From: an uncultured Verrucomicrobiota bacterium
GTDB lineage: Bacteria; Verrucomicrobiota; Verrucomicrobiia; Limisphaerales; UBA1096
Length of the DNA stretch: 6,030 nt
Direction of reading: 5' to 3'
Assembly: GCA_913045395.1 (NCBI GenBank)
Contig: CAJWPV010000099.1
Location: 1-6,030, forward strand
Made by a program: the position numbers and the translations under genes. Position 1 is the first letter of the stretch. Each line of letters starts with the position of its first letter. Shown here piece by piece: positions 1-5,479 of the stretch. The notes under the pieces were generated by a model. It ran no database searches and was not told the origin of the DNA. It worked only from the letters and a program-made list of their open reading frames with translations.

Positions 1-753
1 AAGGTGCGCTGGGGCCGCGAGCGTCGCAGCATGGCCATGACCGACGAGGACAAAAAAATCACCGCCTGGCACGAGGCCGGCCATGCACTTGTCAACGTTC
101 TGCTCGATAAGTGCCATCCCCTGCACAAGGTGACCATCATCCCGCGTGGCCAAGCGCTGGGTGCCACGATGTCCCTGCCCAAGGACGACGTCCTCAACCG
201 CCAAAGCAAGGAAATGCGTGAAACCATAGCGATGACTATGGCTGGCCGGATTGCGGAGGAAATTGTGACCGGCGACGTCTCCACCGGCGCGGCCAGCGAC
301 ATCCAGCAGGCCACCAACACGGCCCGTGCCATGGTCACCCAGTGGGGCATGAGCGACAAACTCGGCATGGTCCTCTATGGCGACACCGACGATTACGTGT
401 TCCTCGGCAAGGAGATTTCACAGAACAAGACCTACAGCGAGCAAACCGCCCAGCAGATCGACACCGAGGTGCGACGCCTGATCGACGAAGGTTACAAGCT
501 GGCCAAGAGCCTTATCGGGGAAAACCGCGACAAGCTCGACCTCATCGCCAACGCGCTGCTTGAGTACGAGACGCTCGACGGCAAACAGGTCGAGGACATT
601 GTCCGCACCGGCAAGTTCATCCCCACCGAGCGGCCACCCGACATTGATCCCCCCTCGGGAGCTGACGCCACCACCCCCACACCGGGCACGCCCAAGAGCG
701 ACAAGCCAAAGCTCGACGACGGCTTGGGTGATCCCGCCCCCGCGACCGCCTGA
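1..753 (+). CDS. ftsH: ATP-dependent zinc metalloprotease FtsH, C-terminal part (5' end outside window)
   Basis: This is the peptidase (M41) end of FtsH, the hexameric inner-membrane AAA+ protease that pulls out and degrades misassembled membrane proteins and some soluble regulators. The frame is open from base 1 with no stop, so the N-terminal membrane segments and the ATPase module lie upstream of the window. Numbering visible codons from base 1, a GRERRS stretch at residues 5-10 (the usual lead-in to the peptidase domain) is followed by the HEAGH zinc motif at 24-28 (two His ligands and the catalytic Glu25). The third zinc ligand is probably Asp100 in the STGAASD motif, which matches the family pattern. 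A helical region follows, then a Pro/Asp/Thr-rich, low-complexity tail from about residue 210, typical of the variable FtsH C-terminus. All peptidase ligands are present, so the enzyme appears intact. The GTG at base 4 and the ATG at base 31 are internal codons, not starts. Confidence 0.96.
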   Translation, partial: KVRWGRERRSMAMTDEDKKITAWHEAGHALVNVLLDKCHPLHKVTIIPRGQALGATMSLPKDDVLNRQSKEMRETIAMTMAGRIAEEIVTGDVSTGAASDIQQATNTARAMVTQWGMSDKLGMVLYGDTDDYVFLGKEISQNKTYSEQTAQQIDTEVRRLIDEGYKLAKSLIGENRDKLDLIANALLEYETLDGKQVEDIVRTGKFIPTERPPDIDPPSGADATTPTPGTPKSDKPKLDDGLGDPAPATA

Positions 754-762
754 TATTCAGGC
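748..762 (+). terminator. Inverted repeat overlapping the ftsH stop codon (possible weak terminator)
   Basis: GCCTGA (748-753) and TCAGGC (757-762) form a perfect 6-base-pair stem with a TAT loop, and the left arm contains the ftsH TGA stop. There is no T-run directly after it (the nearest is TTTT at 777-780), so it is not a classic intrinsic terminator. It may be a weak terminator, a 3'-end stabilising hairpin, or chance. Confidence 0.3.
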
Positions 763-792
763 AGAAATACACACCGGTTTTCCAGAAACCCG

Positions 793-822
793 TTGACTTG
801 TAGCAACTTGGGAAGCTAGCCT
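793..822 (+). promoter_or_regulatory. Candidate sigma70-like promoter for the FHA gene
   Basis: TTGACT (793-798) matches the -35 consensus at five of six bases. TAGCCT (817-822), 18 bases downstream, is a poor -10 match (three of six). This would place the transcript start about 12-15 bases before the ATG at 843, leaving just enough room for the ribosome binding site. The 89-base gap after ftsH is otherwise featureless, so a separate promoter is plausible, but read-through from ftsH cannot be excluded. Confidence 0.35.
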
Positions 823-831
823 GCTCGCCCC

Positions 832-835
832 GGAG
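832..835 (+). promoter_or_regulatory. Ribosome binding site of the FHA gene
   Basis: GGAG lies 7 bases before the ATG at 843, a normal spacing, and it supports that start. Confidence 0.7.
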
Positions 836-842
836 TGAGTAC

Positions 843-1331
843 ATGCCCAAGCTGATCGTTTTAACCGAAGGAATTGAGCCGACCTCGTTTGAATTGACGA
901 AGGAGGCAACTTCCGTCGGTCGCGTCGATGAGAACGACATCACCCTCCCGCATCAGTCCGTCTCCGGTAGCCATGCCGAGCTGGTGTTGCGGGGCGAGGA
1001 TGTGCACGTCCGCGACTTGGGCTCCACCAACGGCACCCACATCAACGGCAACAAGGTCGCCGAGTCGCCACTGCAACCGGGCGAGGTGATCGCTTTCGGC
1101 GAAGTGGAGCTGAAAATCGACGGCCCCCGGAAGGCCCAGTCCCACGACAAGCACCTCGAGCAGGGCGTTCGGCTTGGCAACCTGGATTCAGCCCCGAAGG
1201 GGCCGGCGAAAGGGTTTAGCAAAAAGTCCGACAAGTCCGGGAAATACTTCGTCATTTTCGGCGTGGTCGTGGCCATCGTGGTGATCGCCGTACTGGCCAT
1301 GGCCTGGATAAAATTCAAGGGCGGCAGCTAA
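843..1331 (+). CDS. FHA-domain protein with C-terminal membrane anchor
   Basis: A 162-residue protein with two visible parts. Residues about 4-92 form a forkhead-associated (FHA) domain, the fold that binds phosphothreonine peptides. The family signatures are all there: GR at 26-27, the SxxH-type motif at 41-44 (Ser41, His44), and the DLGSTNGT block at 58-65 with Asn63 in the usual ligand-contact position. A Lys/Gly/Ser-rich linker follows (about 95-134), then one strongly hydrophobic segment (about 135-155) and a short basic tail. No N-terminal signal peptide is seen, so it is probably tail-anchored with the FHA domain in the cytoplasm. This inference would put a phosphopeptide reader on the inner face of the membrane. 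No kinase or phosphatase is encoded in the window, so the partner is unknown. The gene follows ftsH on the same strand after 89 bases and converges on hemB with a 15-base gap. The domain call is firm; the biological role is not known. Confidence 0.92.
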   Translation: MPKLIVLTEGIEPTSFELTKEATSVGRVDENDITLPHQSVSGSHAELVLRGEDVHVRDLGSTNGTHINGNKVAESPLQPGEVIAFGEVELKIDGPRKAQSHDKHLEQGVRLGNLDSAPKGPAKGFSKKSDKSGKYFVIFGVVVAIVVIAVLAMAWIKFKGGS

Positions 1332-1346
1332 GGCGCAGCATCCGGT

Positions 1347-2363
1347 TCAACCCTCCTTCAGCCAACGCACCGCCTTTGCCGCAGCGTAGCTCACAATGAT
1401 GTCCGCGCCGGCACGCCGCATGGCCAGCAGCGACTCCATGGTCACCGCTCGCTCGTCCACCCAGCCGCGCTTGGCCGCCGCCTGCACCATCGAATACTCG
1501 CCGCTCACCGCGTAAGCCGCGGTCGGACAACCAAACCCGGTTTTGACACGATACAAAACATCGAGACACGCCAGCGCCGGTTTCACCATCACGATGTCCG
1601 CCCCCTCGCGAAGGTCGAGTGCCACTTCGCGTAACGCCTCCTCCGCGTTGGCGACATCCATCTGGTAACTGCGCCGGTCGCCAAACTGCGGGGCCGACTC
1701 CGCCGCGTCACGAAACGGCCCGTAGTAGGCCGAGGCGAACTTGGCCGCGTAAGACATGATCGGCGTGCCGTCGAACCCACCCAAATTGAGCGCCGCGCGA
1801 ATCGCCGCCACGCGTCCGTCCATCATGTCGCTTGGCGCGACGACATCCGCACCAGCCTCGGCATGGCTGACTGCCGTCCTGGCCAGGAGCTTGAGTGACG
1901 GGTCGTTGTCGATGACCACCTGACCACCTTTCTTTTTCATGAGGCCACAATGACCGTGGCTCATGTATTCGCACAGGCAGACATCGGTCATGACGAGCAG
2001 TCCGGGCAATTCGCGTTTCAACTTGCGCACCGCCTTTTGCACGATGCCGTTTTTGGCGTAGGCACCGCTGGCACGCTCGTCCTTCTTTGGCGAAATGCCA
2101 AACAGGATAACCGCCGGGACACCGGTTTTGTGCGCCGCTGCGGCCTCGCGCACCGCCTCGTCGATCGAAAGTTGAAACACCCCCGGCATCGACGGCACAG
2201 CGTTGCGAACCTTGCGGCCGGGCCGTACGAACAGAGGCAGCACGAGTTGGTCGGCGTGCAGACGCGTCTCGCGCACCATGCGGCGCAACGCAGCCGAGCC
2301 GCGCAGTCGGCGCGGCCGATAACTCGGAAACTCTCCGGTCAGAGGAGACGGCATGCGCGGCAT
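1347..2363 (-). CDS. hemB: Porphobilinogen synthase (delta-aminolevulinic acid dehydratase)
   Basis: HemB condenses two molecules of 5-aminolevulinate into porphobilinogen, the first common pyrrole step of heme and other tetrapyrrole synthesis, in the cytoplasm. The 338-residue length fits the family. Counted from the ATG at 2363, the zinc-binding cysteines are Cys129, Cys131 and Cys139 in DVCLCEYMSHGHCG, so this is the zinc-dependent type rather than the Asp-rich magnesium type. The two Schiff-base lysines are Lys208 (in SYAAKFASAYYGPFRD) and Lys261 (in DIVMVKPA). The RRSYQMD and VSGEYSM blocks are also conserved. The start is uncertain: the frame opens at a TTG at 2384 with no ribosome site, ATG 2363 has GGGA 9 bases upstream, and ATG 2354 has none; I choose 2363. 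The gene lies 42 bases after the symporter stop on the same strand, so co-transcription is likely although the pathways are unrelated. No other heme gene is in the window. Confidence 0.96.
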   Translation of the reverse strand: MPRMPSPLTGEFPSYRPRRLRGSAALRRMVRETRLHADQLVLPLFVRPGRKVRNAVPSMPGVFQLSIDEAVREAAAAHKTGVPAVILFGISPKKDERASGAYAKNGIVQKAVRKLKRELPGLLVMTDVCLCEYMSHGHCGLMKKKGGQVVIDNDPSLKLLARTAVSHAEAGADVVAPSDMMDGRVAAIRAALNLGGFDGTPIMSYAAKFASAYYGPFRDAAESAPQFGDRRSYQMDVANAEEALREVALDLREGADIVMVKPALACLDVLYRVKTGFGCPTAAYAVSGEYSMVQAAAKRGWVDERAVTMESLLAMRRAGADIIVSYAAAKAVRWLKEG

Positions 2364-2384
2364 GATAAACAATCCCGCCCACAA

Positions 2385-2398
2385 GCCAAGCGCTTGGC
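2385..2398. repeat. Perfect 14-base palindrome between the symporter and hemB
   Basis: GCCAAGCGCTTGGC reads the same on both strands. It overlaps a second palindrome, TTGGCCAA (2394-2401), and its left half GCCAAGCG recurs as a direct repeat at 2397-2404. It sits 22 bases before the preferred hemB ATG and just after the symporter stop. It could be an operator for hemB, an RNA hairpin between the two cistrons, or chance in a GC-rich genome. No T-run follows it on the minus strand in terminator fashion. Confidence 0.45.
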
Positions 2399-2405
2399 CA
2401 AGCGG

Positions 2406-4463
2406 TCAACTGCCGATGCCCGAAACCAGGATCGCCAGTCCTATGATGCCGAAGCAAATGGCGAAGCAGACGATGAAACCCCAGAAGTCCAGTGCGGTTG
2501 GCCGCTGAAACTCAAGCGAGCTGCCCGGGAACAGCTTGCGCTCGTTGAACCGATCCGGCTGCGCGTAGCTCTTCTCCATCTCAGCTCGGTCGCCGGCCGG
2601 GTCGGGATCGACCGGCGTTTTCATTTTCACGTACAGCCGGTCGAGTGCCTCCTTGCTATTCGGCTTGGTCACCAAGCTGGCGAGGATCATCACGATAAAC
2701 GGCACCACCGTGGCAAACGGCAGGTCGAGCGTTTTAATGGCAGCCTTGTCCATCGAGGCCAGGTTGAGGCCCAACTTGTCGATGATGAGCATGTCCAGCC
2801 GCAACCGGCCGCTGCCTTTCAGTTCGCAGTCGTACTCGTAAACCACCTCCTCGCCGCCCGGCACTTTTCGACGATCAATCTCCTTGAGTTTCTCGTCTCC
2901 GATCGGTTTGACGCTCCCGGTCCAAAAGAGAGCCACGCCGCCGCGCCGTTTGGTCTCCGTCATCGGCTCGCCGGCGGCACTCGCCTTGCCGCGCGAGACG
3001 TCCAGCGGCAAGGCAGCGCGAGTGAGGGTGCTCTCGATGACGTGACTCGTGCGCGTGTACGCCGGGCTGTTGGCCAAGCCGGGGCTGAGCTTGGGCACGG
3101 CGATGGGCAGCACGAGGAAAAACAGCAGGCAAAAAGTGAACGTGATCCACGCGGCGCTGGTCGTCGCGCGCCGCCAATACATTCCCACCCAGAACACGGC
3201 GGCGAAGAGCATCGGGACGATCCACGTCAGCTGCAGGTTGGCGAACATGTCGTAAATGGTCAACGAAAGCACCACCGATCCGGCGACAACCAACGCGCCG
3301 ATGATGCGGGCAATCCTGAGGCTATCCGCCTCACTGGCGTCCGGCTTGACGTATGGCTGGTAAATGTTTCGCACCACCAACGCGGCGCAGACGATCATGA
3401 AGCAATCCACGGTGCTCATCAGTGCGGCCAGTAAACAGGCGACCATCAGCCCGACCAAACCAATGTTTAACGGCCCGAGAAGCTTGAGCGTGGCCACGCC
3501 CCAGGCCTTGTCGGCATCCGCTGTCAGTTCGGCATTGCTGCCATACAGTGTGAGCACGATCAATGCAGTGATCACCCAGCCGATAGTGCAGAAACGCTTT
3601 ATGAAATTGCCTGTGACCAGCCCCACGCGGGCGTCCCATTCGCTCTTGGCCGTGCCGCCGCCGGTGACGATGAAATGCGGCGTCAGCACGATGCCAATCA
3701 TGTTGATGATTACAATCGCCACGATGGCGTACAGCGGAAACTCACTCGCCGTGCTGCCGCCGATGATGGTGAACGCTTCGTCGCCGAGTTGCTCGTGCAT
3801 GAGGCGAAAGGCATCCATCAGCCCGGCGCCGGGTTCGAATTTGTCCACCACCGCCTTGAGCCCAAACGGGATCAGCAACACCGAAAGAACAATAATGCAA
3901 ATGCCTTGAATAAGATCTGTCCAGTACGCCGCCGAGATGCCTCCGAGCAAGCCGTAAGTGATGACAACGACCGCGACGAACGGCAGCAGCGTGTATTGCA
4001 GCTGCATCCCAAACATCGTTTCACCCAGGAGCGGCGCGGCCACCTTGCCGATGGCGGTGAACATCATCGCCCCGTAGGTCATGTAAAAAAAACAACCGAA
4101 CAGCGCATAAGCCACGCCGATGGCCCTCGACTCGTACCGTTCCACGAACCAGTCGCCAAGCGTCAGGCTGCGCATGCGGCGATACCACACCGCGCTGATC
4201 CAGTACACCGGCGTGACGAACAGCCAATACATGACGCTCCACATCCCGCTCATGCCATTGTGAAACGTGCCGCGCGCTGTGTTCACCGGGTCGGCCGAGC
4301 CTGTGCCCGAGCCGAACGCGGCAAACGTCTGCATCAGCTTGCCGAAACTGCGGCCGGCCATGAAAAAATCCTCCTGCTTTTTCTGGCCACGCATGAGCCA
4401 AAAACCAACGCCCGCCATGCCGGCGAAGTAGAGGAACAGGACGATGTAATCGATGATTTGCAT
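2406..4463 (-). CDS. Sodium:solute symporter (SSS family) with extra C-terminal domain
   Basis: An inner-membrane secondary transporter expected to couple sodium influx to uptake of an organic solute; the substrate cannot be read from the sequence. From the ATG at 4463 the protein has 685 residues. I count about 12 hydrophobic segments in residues 5-457 (first at 5-24, then about 45-62, 73-93, 113-136, 153-174, 187-206, 243-264, 286-308, 330-352, 385-405, 409-430, 437-457). A largely polar stretch of about 120 residues (458-578) follows, then two more segments at about 581-598 and 659-681. Family-like features include the EDFFMAGRSF block (31-40), the glycine-rich FGSGTGSADP region (50-59), and MSTVD at 349-353, the position of the sodium-coordinating Ser/Thr pair in SSS proteins. 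The frame extends upstream to a TTG at 4556, but the extra 31 residues are polar and unlike the family. ATG 4463 lacks a clear Shine-Dalgarno sequence yet begins right at the first membrane helix. It is upstream of hemB and divergent from the propeller gene. Confidence 0.92.
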   Translation of the reverse strand: MQIIDYIVLFLYFAGMAGVGFWLMRGQKKQEDFFMAGRSFGKLMQTFAAFGSGTGSADPVNTARGTFHNGMSGMWSVMYWLFVTPVYWISAVWYRRMRSLTLGDWFVERYESRAIGVAYALFGCFFYMTYGAMMFTAIGKVAAPLLGETMFGMQLQYTLLPFVAVVVITYGLLGGISAAYWTDLIQGICIIVLSVLLIPFGLKAVVDKFEPGAGLMDAFRLMHEQLGDEAFTIIGGSTASEFPLYAIVAIVIINMIGIVLTPHFIVTGGGTAKSEWDARVGLVTGNFIKRFCTIGWVITALIVLTLYGSNAELTADADKAWGVATLKLLGPLNIGLVGLMVACLLAALMSTVDCFMIVCAALVVRNIYQPYVKPDASEADSLRIARIIGALVVAGSVVLSLTIYDMFANLQLTWIVPMLFAAVFWVGMYWRRATTSAAWITFTFCLLFFLVLPIAVPKLSPGLANSPAYTRTSHVIESTLTRAALPLDVSRGKASAAGEPMTETKRRGGVALFWTGSVKPIGDEKLKEIDRRKVPGGEEVVYEYDCELKGSGRLRLDMLIIDKLGLNLASMDKAAIKTLDLPFATVVPFIVMILASLVTKPNSKEALDRLYVKMKTPVDPDPAGDRAEMEKSYAQPDRFNERKLFPGSSLEFQRPTALDFWGFIVCFAICFGIIGLAILVSGIGS

Positions 4464-4521
4464 GAGTTTAAAAGAACTGTAGGGTCGACTATGGCTGAGC
4501 GGCGACGAGTCGATGCCGAAA

Positions 4522-4535
4522 TGCTTTTCAAAGCA
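4522..4535. repeat. 14-base inverted repeat upstream of the symporter
   Basis: TGCTTT (4522-4527) and AAAGCA (4530-4535) form a perfect 6-base inverted repeat with a 2-base spacer. It lies about 60 bases upstream of the symporter ATG and next to an A-rich run. The size and symmetry would suit a dimeric regulator site, but it is short and could be chance. Confidence 0.3.
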
Positions 4536-4581
4536 AACAAAAAACGGAAACTGCAACAGTGAGATGACATGAGTGACAGAG

Positions 4582-4602
4582 CAACCTTACGGGTGTAGGT
4601 TG
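4582..4602 (+). promoter_or_regulatory. Hairpin in the leader of the propeller gene
   Basis: CAACCT (4582-4587) pairs with AGGTTG (4597-4602). With a one-base bulge at T4588, AC (4589-4590) also pairs with GT (4595-4596), giving an 8-pair stem closed by a GGGT loop (4591-4594). It ends 19 bases before the ATG at 4622 and leaves the ribosome site free. It may be an operator at DNA level or an mRNA leader structure. Confidence 0.35.
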
Positions 4603-4610
4603 AACCGACG

Positions 4611-4615
4611 AGAGG
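4611..4615 (+). promoter_or_regulatory. Ribosome binding site of the propeller gene
   Basis: AGAGG lies 6 bases before the ATG at 4622. It supports this start, which is also where a signal peptide begins. Confidence 0.7.
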
Positions 4616-4621
4616 CATCGC

Positions 4622-5470
4622 ATGAAACATTTGCTTATAGTGGCCTGCCTATTACTTGGACAAGTGTTAGGCCCAGCCGAAGAATCGCCACGCCTCGACG
4701 AGTACACCCTGGCCACGGGGCCGGTGGTGATCGGGGGCGTCAGCCAGAATGCCTCTGGCCTCACCTACCATGCCGAGCGAGACAGCCTGTTCGTCGTGCT
4801 CGACGCGCCACAGCGGATTGTTGAATTGGGCCTCGACGGTTCTCTCAAGCGAAAAATCAACCTCAACAAGTTCGACGACACCGAGGGTATCACGTGGCTG
4901 GGTAAAAACCGGTTCGCCGTGGCCGAGGAGGCGCGCGGCAACATCGTCATCGTCGAGCTCGAGCCCAAGGACGGCGGCGTCAGCTGGAAAAAAGCAGGGA
5001 AACTCAGAACCGACATCAAGGTCAACCTCACCAACGGTCTCGAGGGGATCGCGTACGACCCCTTGGCCAAGCACTTCTTTGTCGCCCGCGAAAAACGCTC
5101 CCCGGCCGTCTTTAAAATCATCCCGCCCAAGCCGGAAAGCGACACCCCCCCGACCTCCATCCTGATGAGCCTCGCCGGCCGCGGCCTTCGCGATATCTCC
5201 GGCCTGCACTACGACGCCAAGCAGGAGCGACTGCTCATTCTCAGCCACGAGTCGGCCTGCATCGTCGAGGCGAACAAGTATGGCATCGAGAAGAGCCGCC
5301 TGCTGCTGCGCGGCGGCAAGTCCGGTCTCAGCCGAACCATCTTCAAGGCCGAGGGCGTCGCGCTCGACAAGCACGACACGCTCTACGTCATCAGCGAGCC
5401 CAACCTGCTGTACGTATTCAAAAAGGGGAAACTTCAGCCCAAGAAGTCAGACGACAAGGGGTCAAAGTAA
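4622..5470 (+). CDS. Secreted SdiA-regulated/YjiK-type beta-propeller protein
   Basis: A 282-residue protein with a short signal peptide: Lys2, a hydrophobic core at about 4-16, and a likely signal peptidase I site after Ala19 (Gly17-Pro-Ala19). Cys9 sits in a lipobox-like IVAC but is too near the N-terminus for a normal lipoprotein. The mature part matches my recollection of the SdiA-regulated (YjiK) family, propeller-like proteins of unknown biochemical role. A blade motif of the form [S/E]-G-[LIV] followed by a Tyr/Asp or Trp turn and a hydrophobic strand recurs at residues 45, 88, 141, 193 and 244, a spacing of 43-53, which gives at least five visible blades; a sixth would be expected. 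The C-terminus ends in a Lys/Asp/Ser-rich tail (about 267-282). It is probably periplasmic or surface-exposed. It is divergent from the symporter and converges on the GH13 gene with a 9-base gap. The name reflects E. coli gene regulation and says nothing about function here. Confidence 0.85.
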   Translation: MKHLLIVACLLLGQVLGPAEESPRLDEYTLATGPVVIGGVSQNASGLTYHAERDSLFVVLDAPQRIVELGLDGSLKRKINLNKFDDTEGITWLGKNRFAVAEEARGNIVIVELEPKDGGVSWKKAGKLRTDIKVNLTNGLEGIAYDPLAKHFFVAREKRSPAVFKIIPPKPESDTPPTSILMSLAGRGLRDISGLHYDAKQERLLILSHESACIVEANKYGIEKSRLLLRGGKSGLSRTIFKAEGVALDKHDTLYVISEPNLLYVFKKGKLQPKKSDDKGSK

Positions 5471-5479
5471 TCCCATCCG

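Larger units (their letters stand above)
4464..4621. promoter_or_regulatory. Divergent intergenic region between symporter and propeller gene
   Basis: This 158-base stretch must hold the promoters of both the symporter (leftward) and the propeller gene (rightward). I could not find a convincing -35/-10 pair in either direction. It contains an A-rich run around 4530-4550 and two inverted repeats listed separately. No credible small gene is seen. Confidence 0.5.

Noticed and set aside
1332..1346. Bidirectional terminator between the FHA gene and hemB
   Set aside because: The 15-base convergent gap and the flanking bases show no strong stem or T-run in either direction.
1708..2457. 249-codon minus-strand frame overlapping hemB
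   Set aside because: It is out of frame with hemB, and the hemB frame carries all catalytic residues. The product is Arg/Gly-rich shadow translation.
1950..3434. 494-codon plus-strand open frame opposite hemB and the symporter
   Set aside because: It lies antisense across two well-supported genes, crosses their junction, and its product is rich in Arg, His, Gln and Ala with no domain pattern. This is the usual mirror frame of GC-rich coding DNA.
4464..4556. 31-residue N-terminal extension of the symporter starting at TTG 4556
   Set aside because: The extension is polar, does not match the family N-terminus, and would consume most of the divergent promoter region. The ATG at 4463 starts directly at the first membrane helix.
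3675..4562. 295-codon plus-strand open frame opposite the symporter
   Set aside because: It is antisense to conserved membrane helices and its product is a His/Arg/Ala-rich string with no fold signature. No ribosome binding site was evident.
4638..4648. Lipoprotein signal (IVAC at residues 6-9) in the propeller protein
   Set aside because: The cysteine is at residue 9, leaving too short a charged and hydrophobic region before it. A standard signal peptide cleaved near residue 19 fits better.
4667..5374. 235-codon minus-strand frame opposite the propeller gene
   Set aside because: It is antisense to a protein with a signal peptide, a ribosome site and repeated blade motifs. The mirror frame has acidic low-complexity content and no support.
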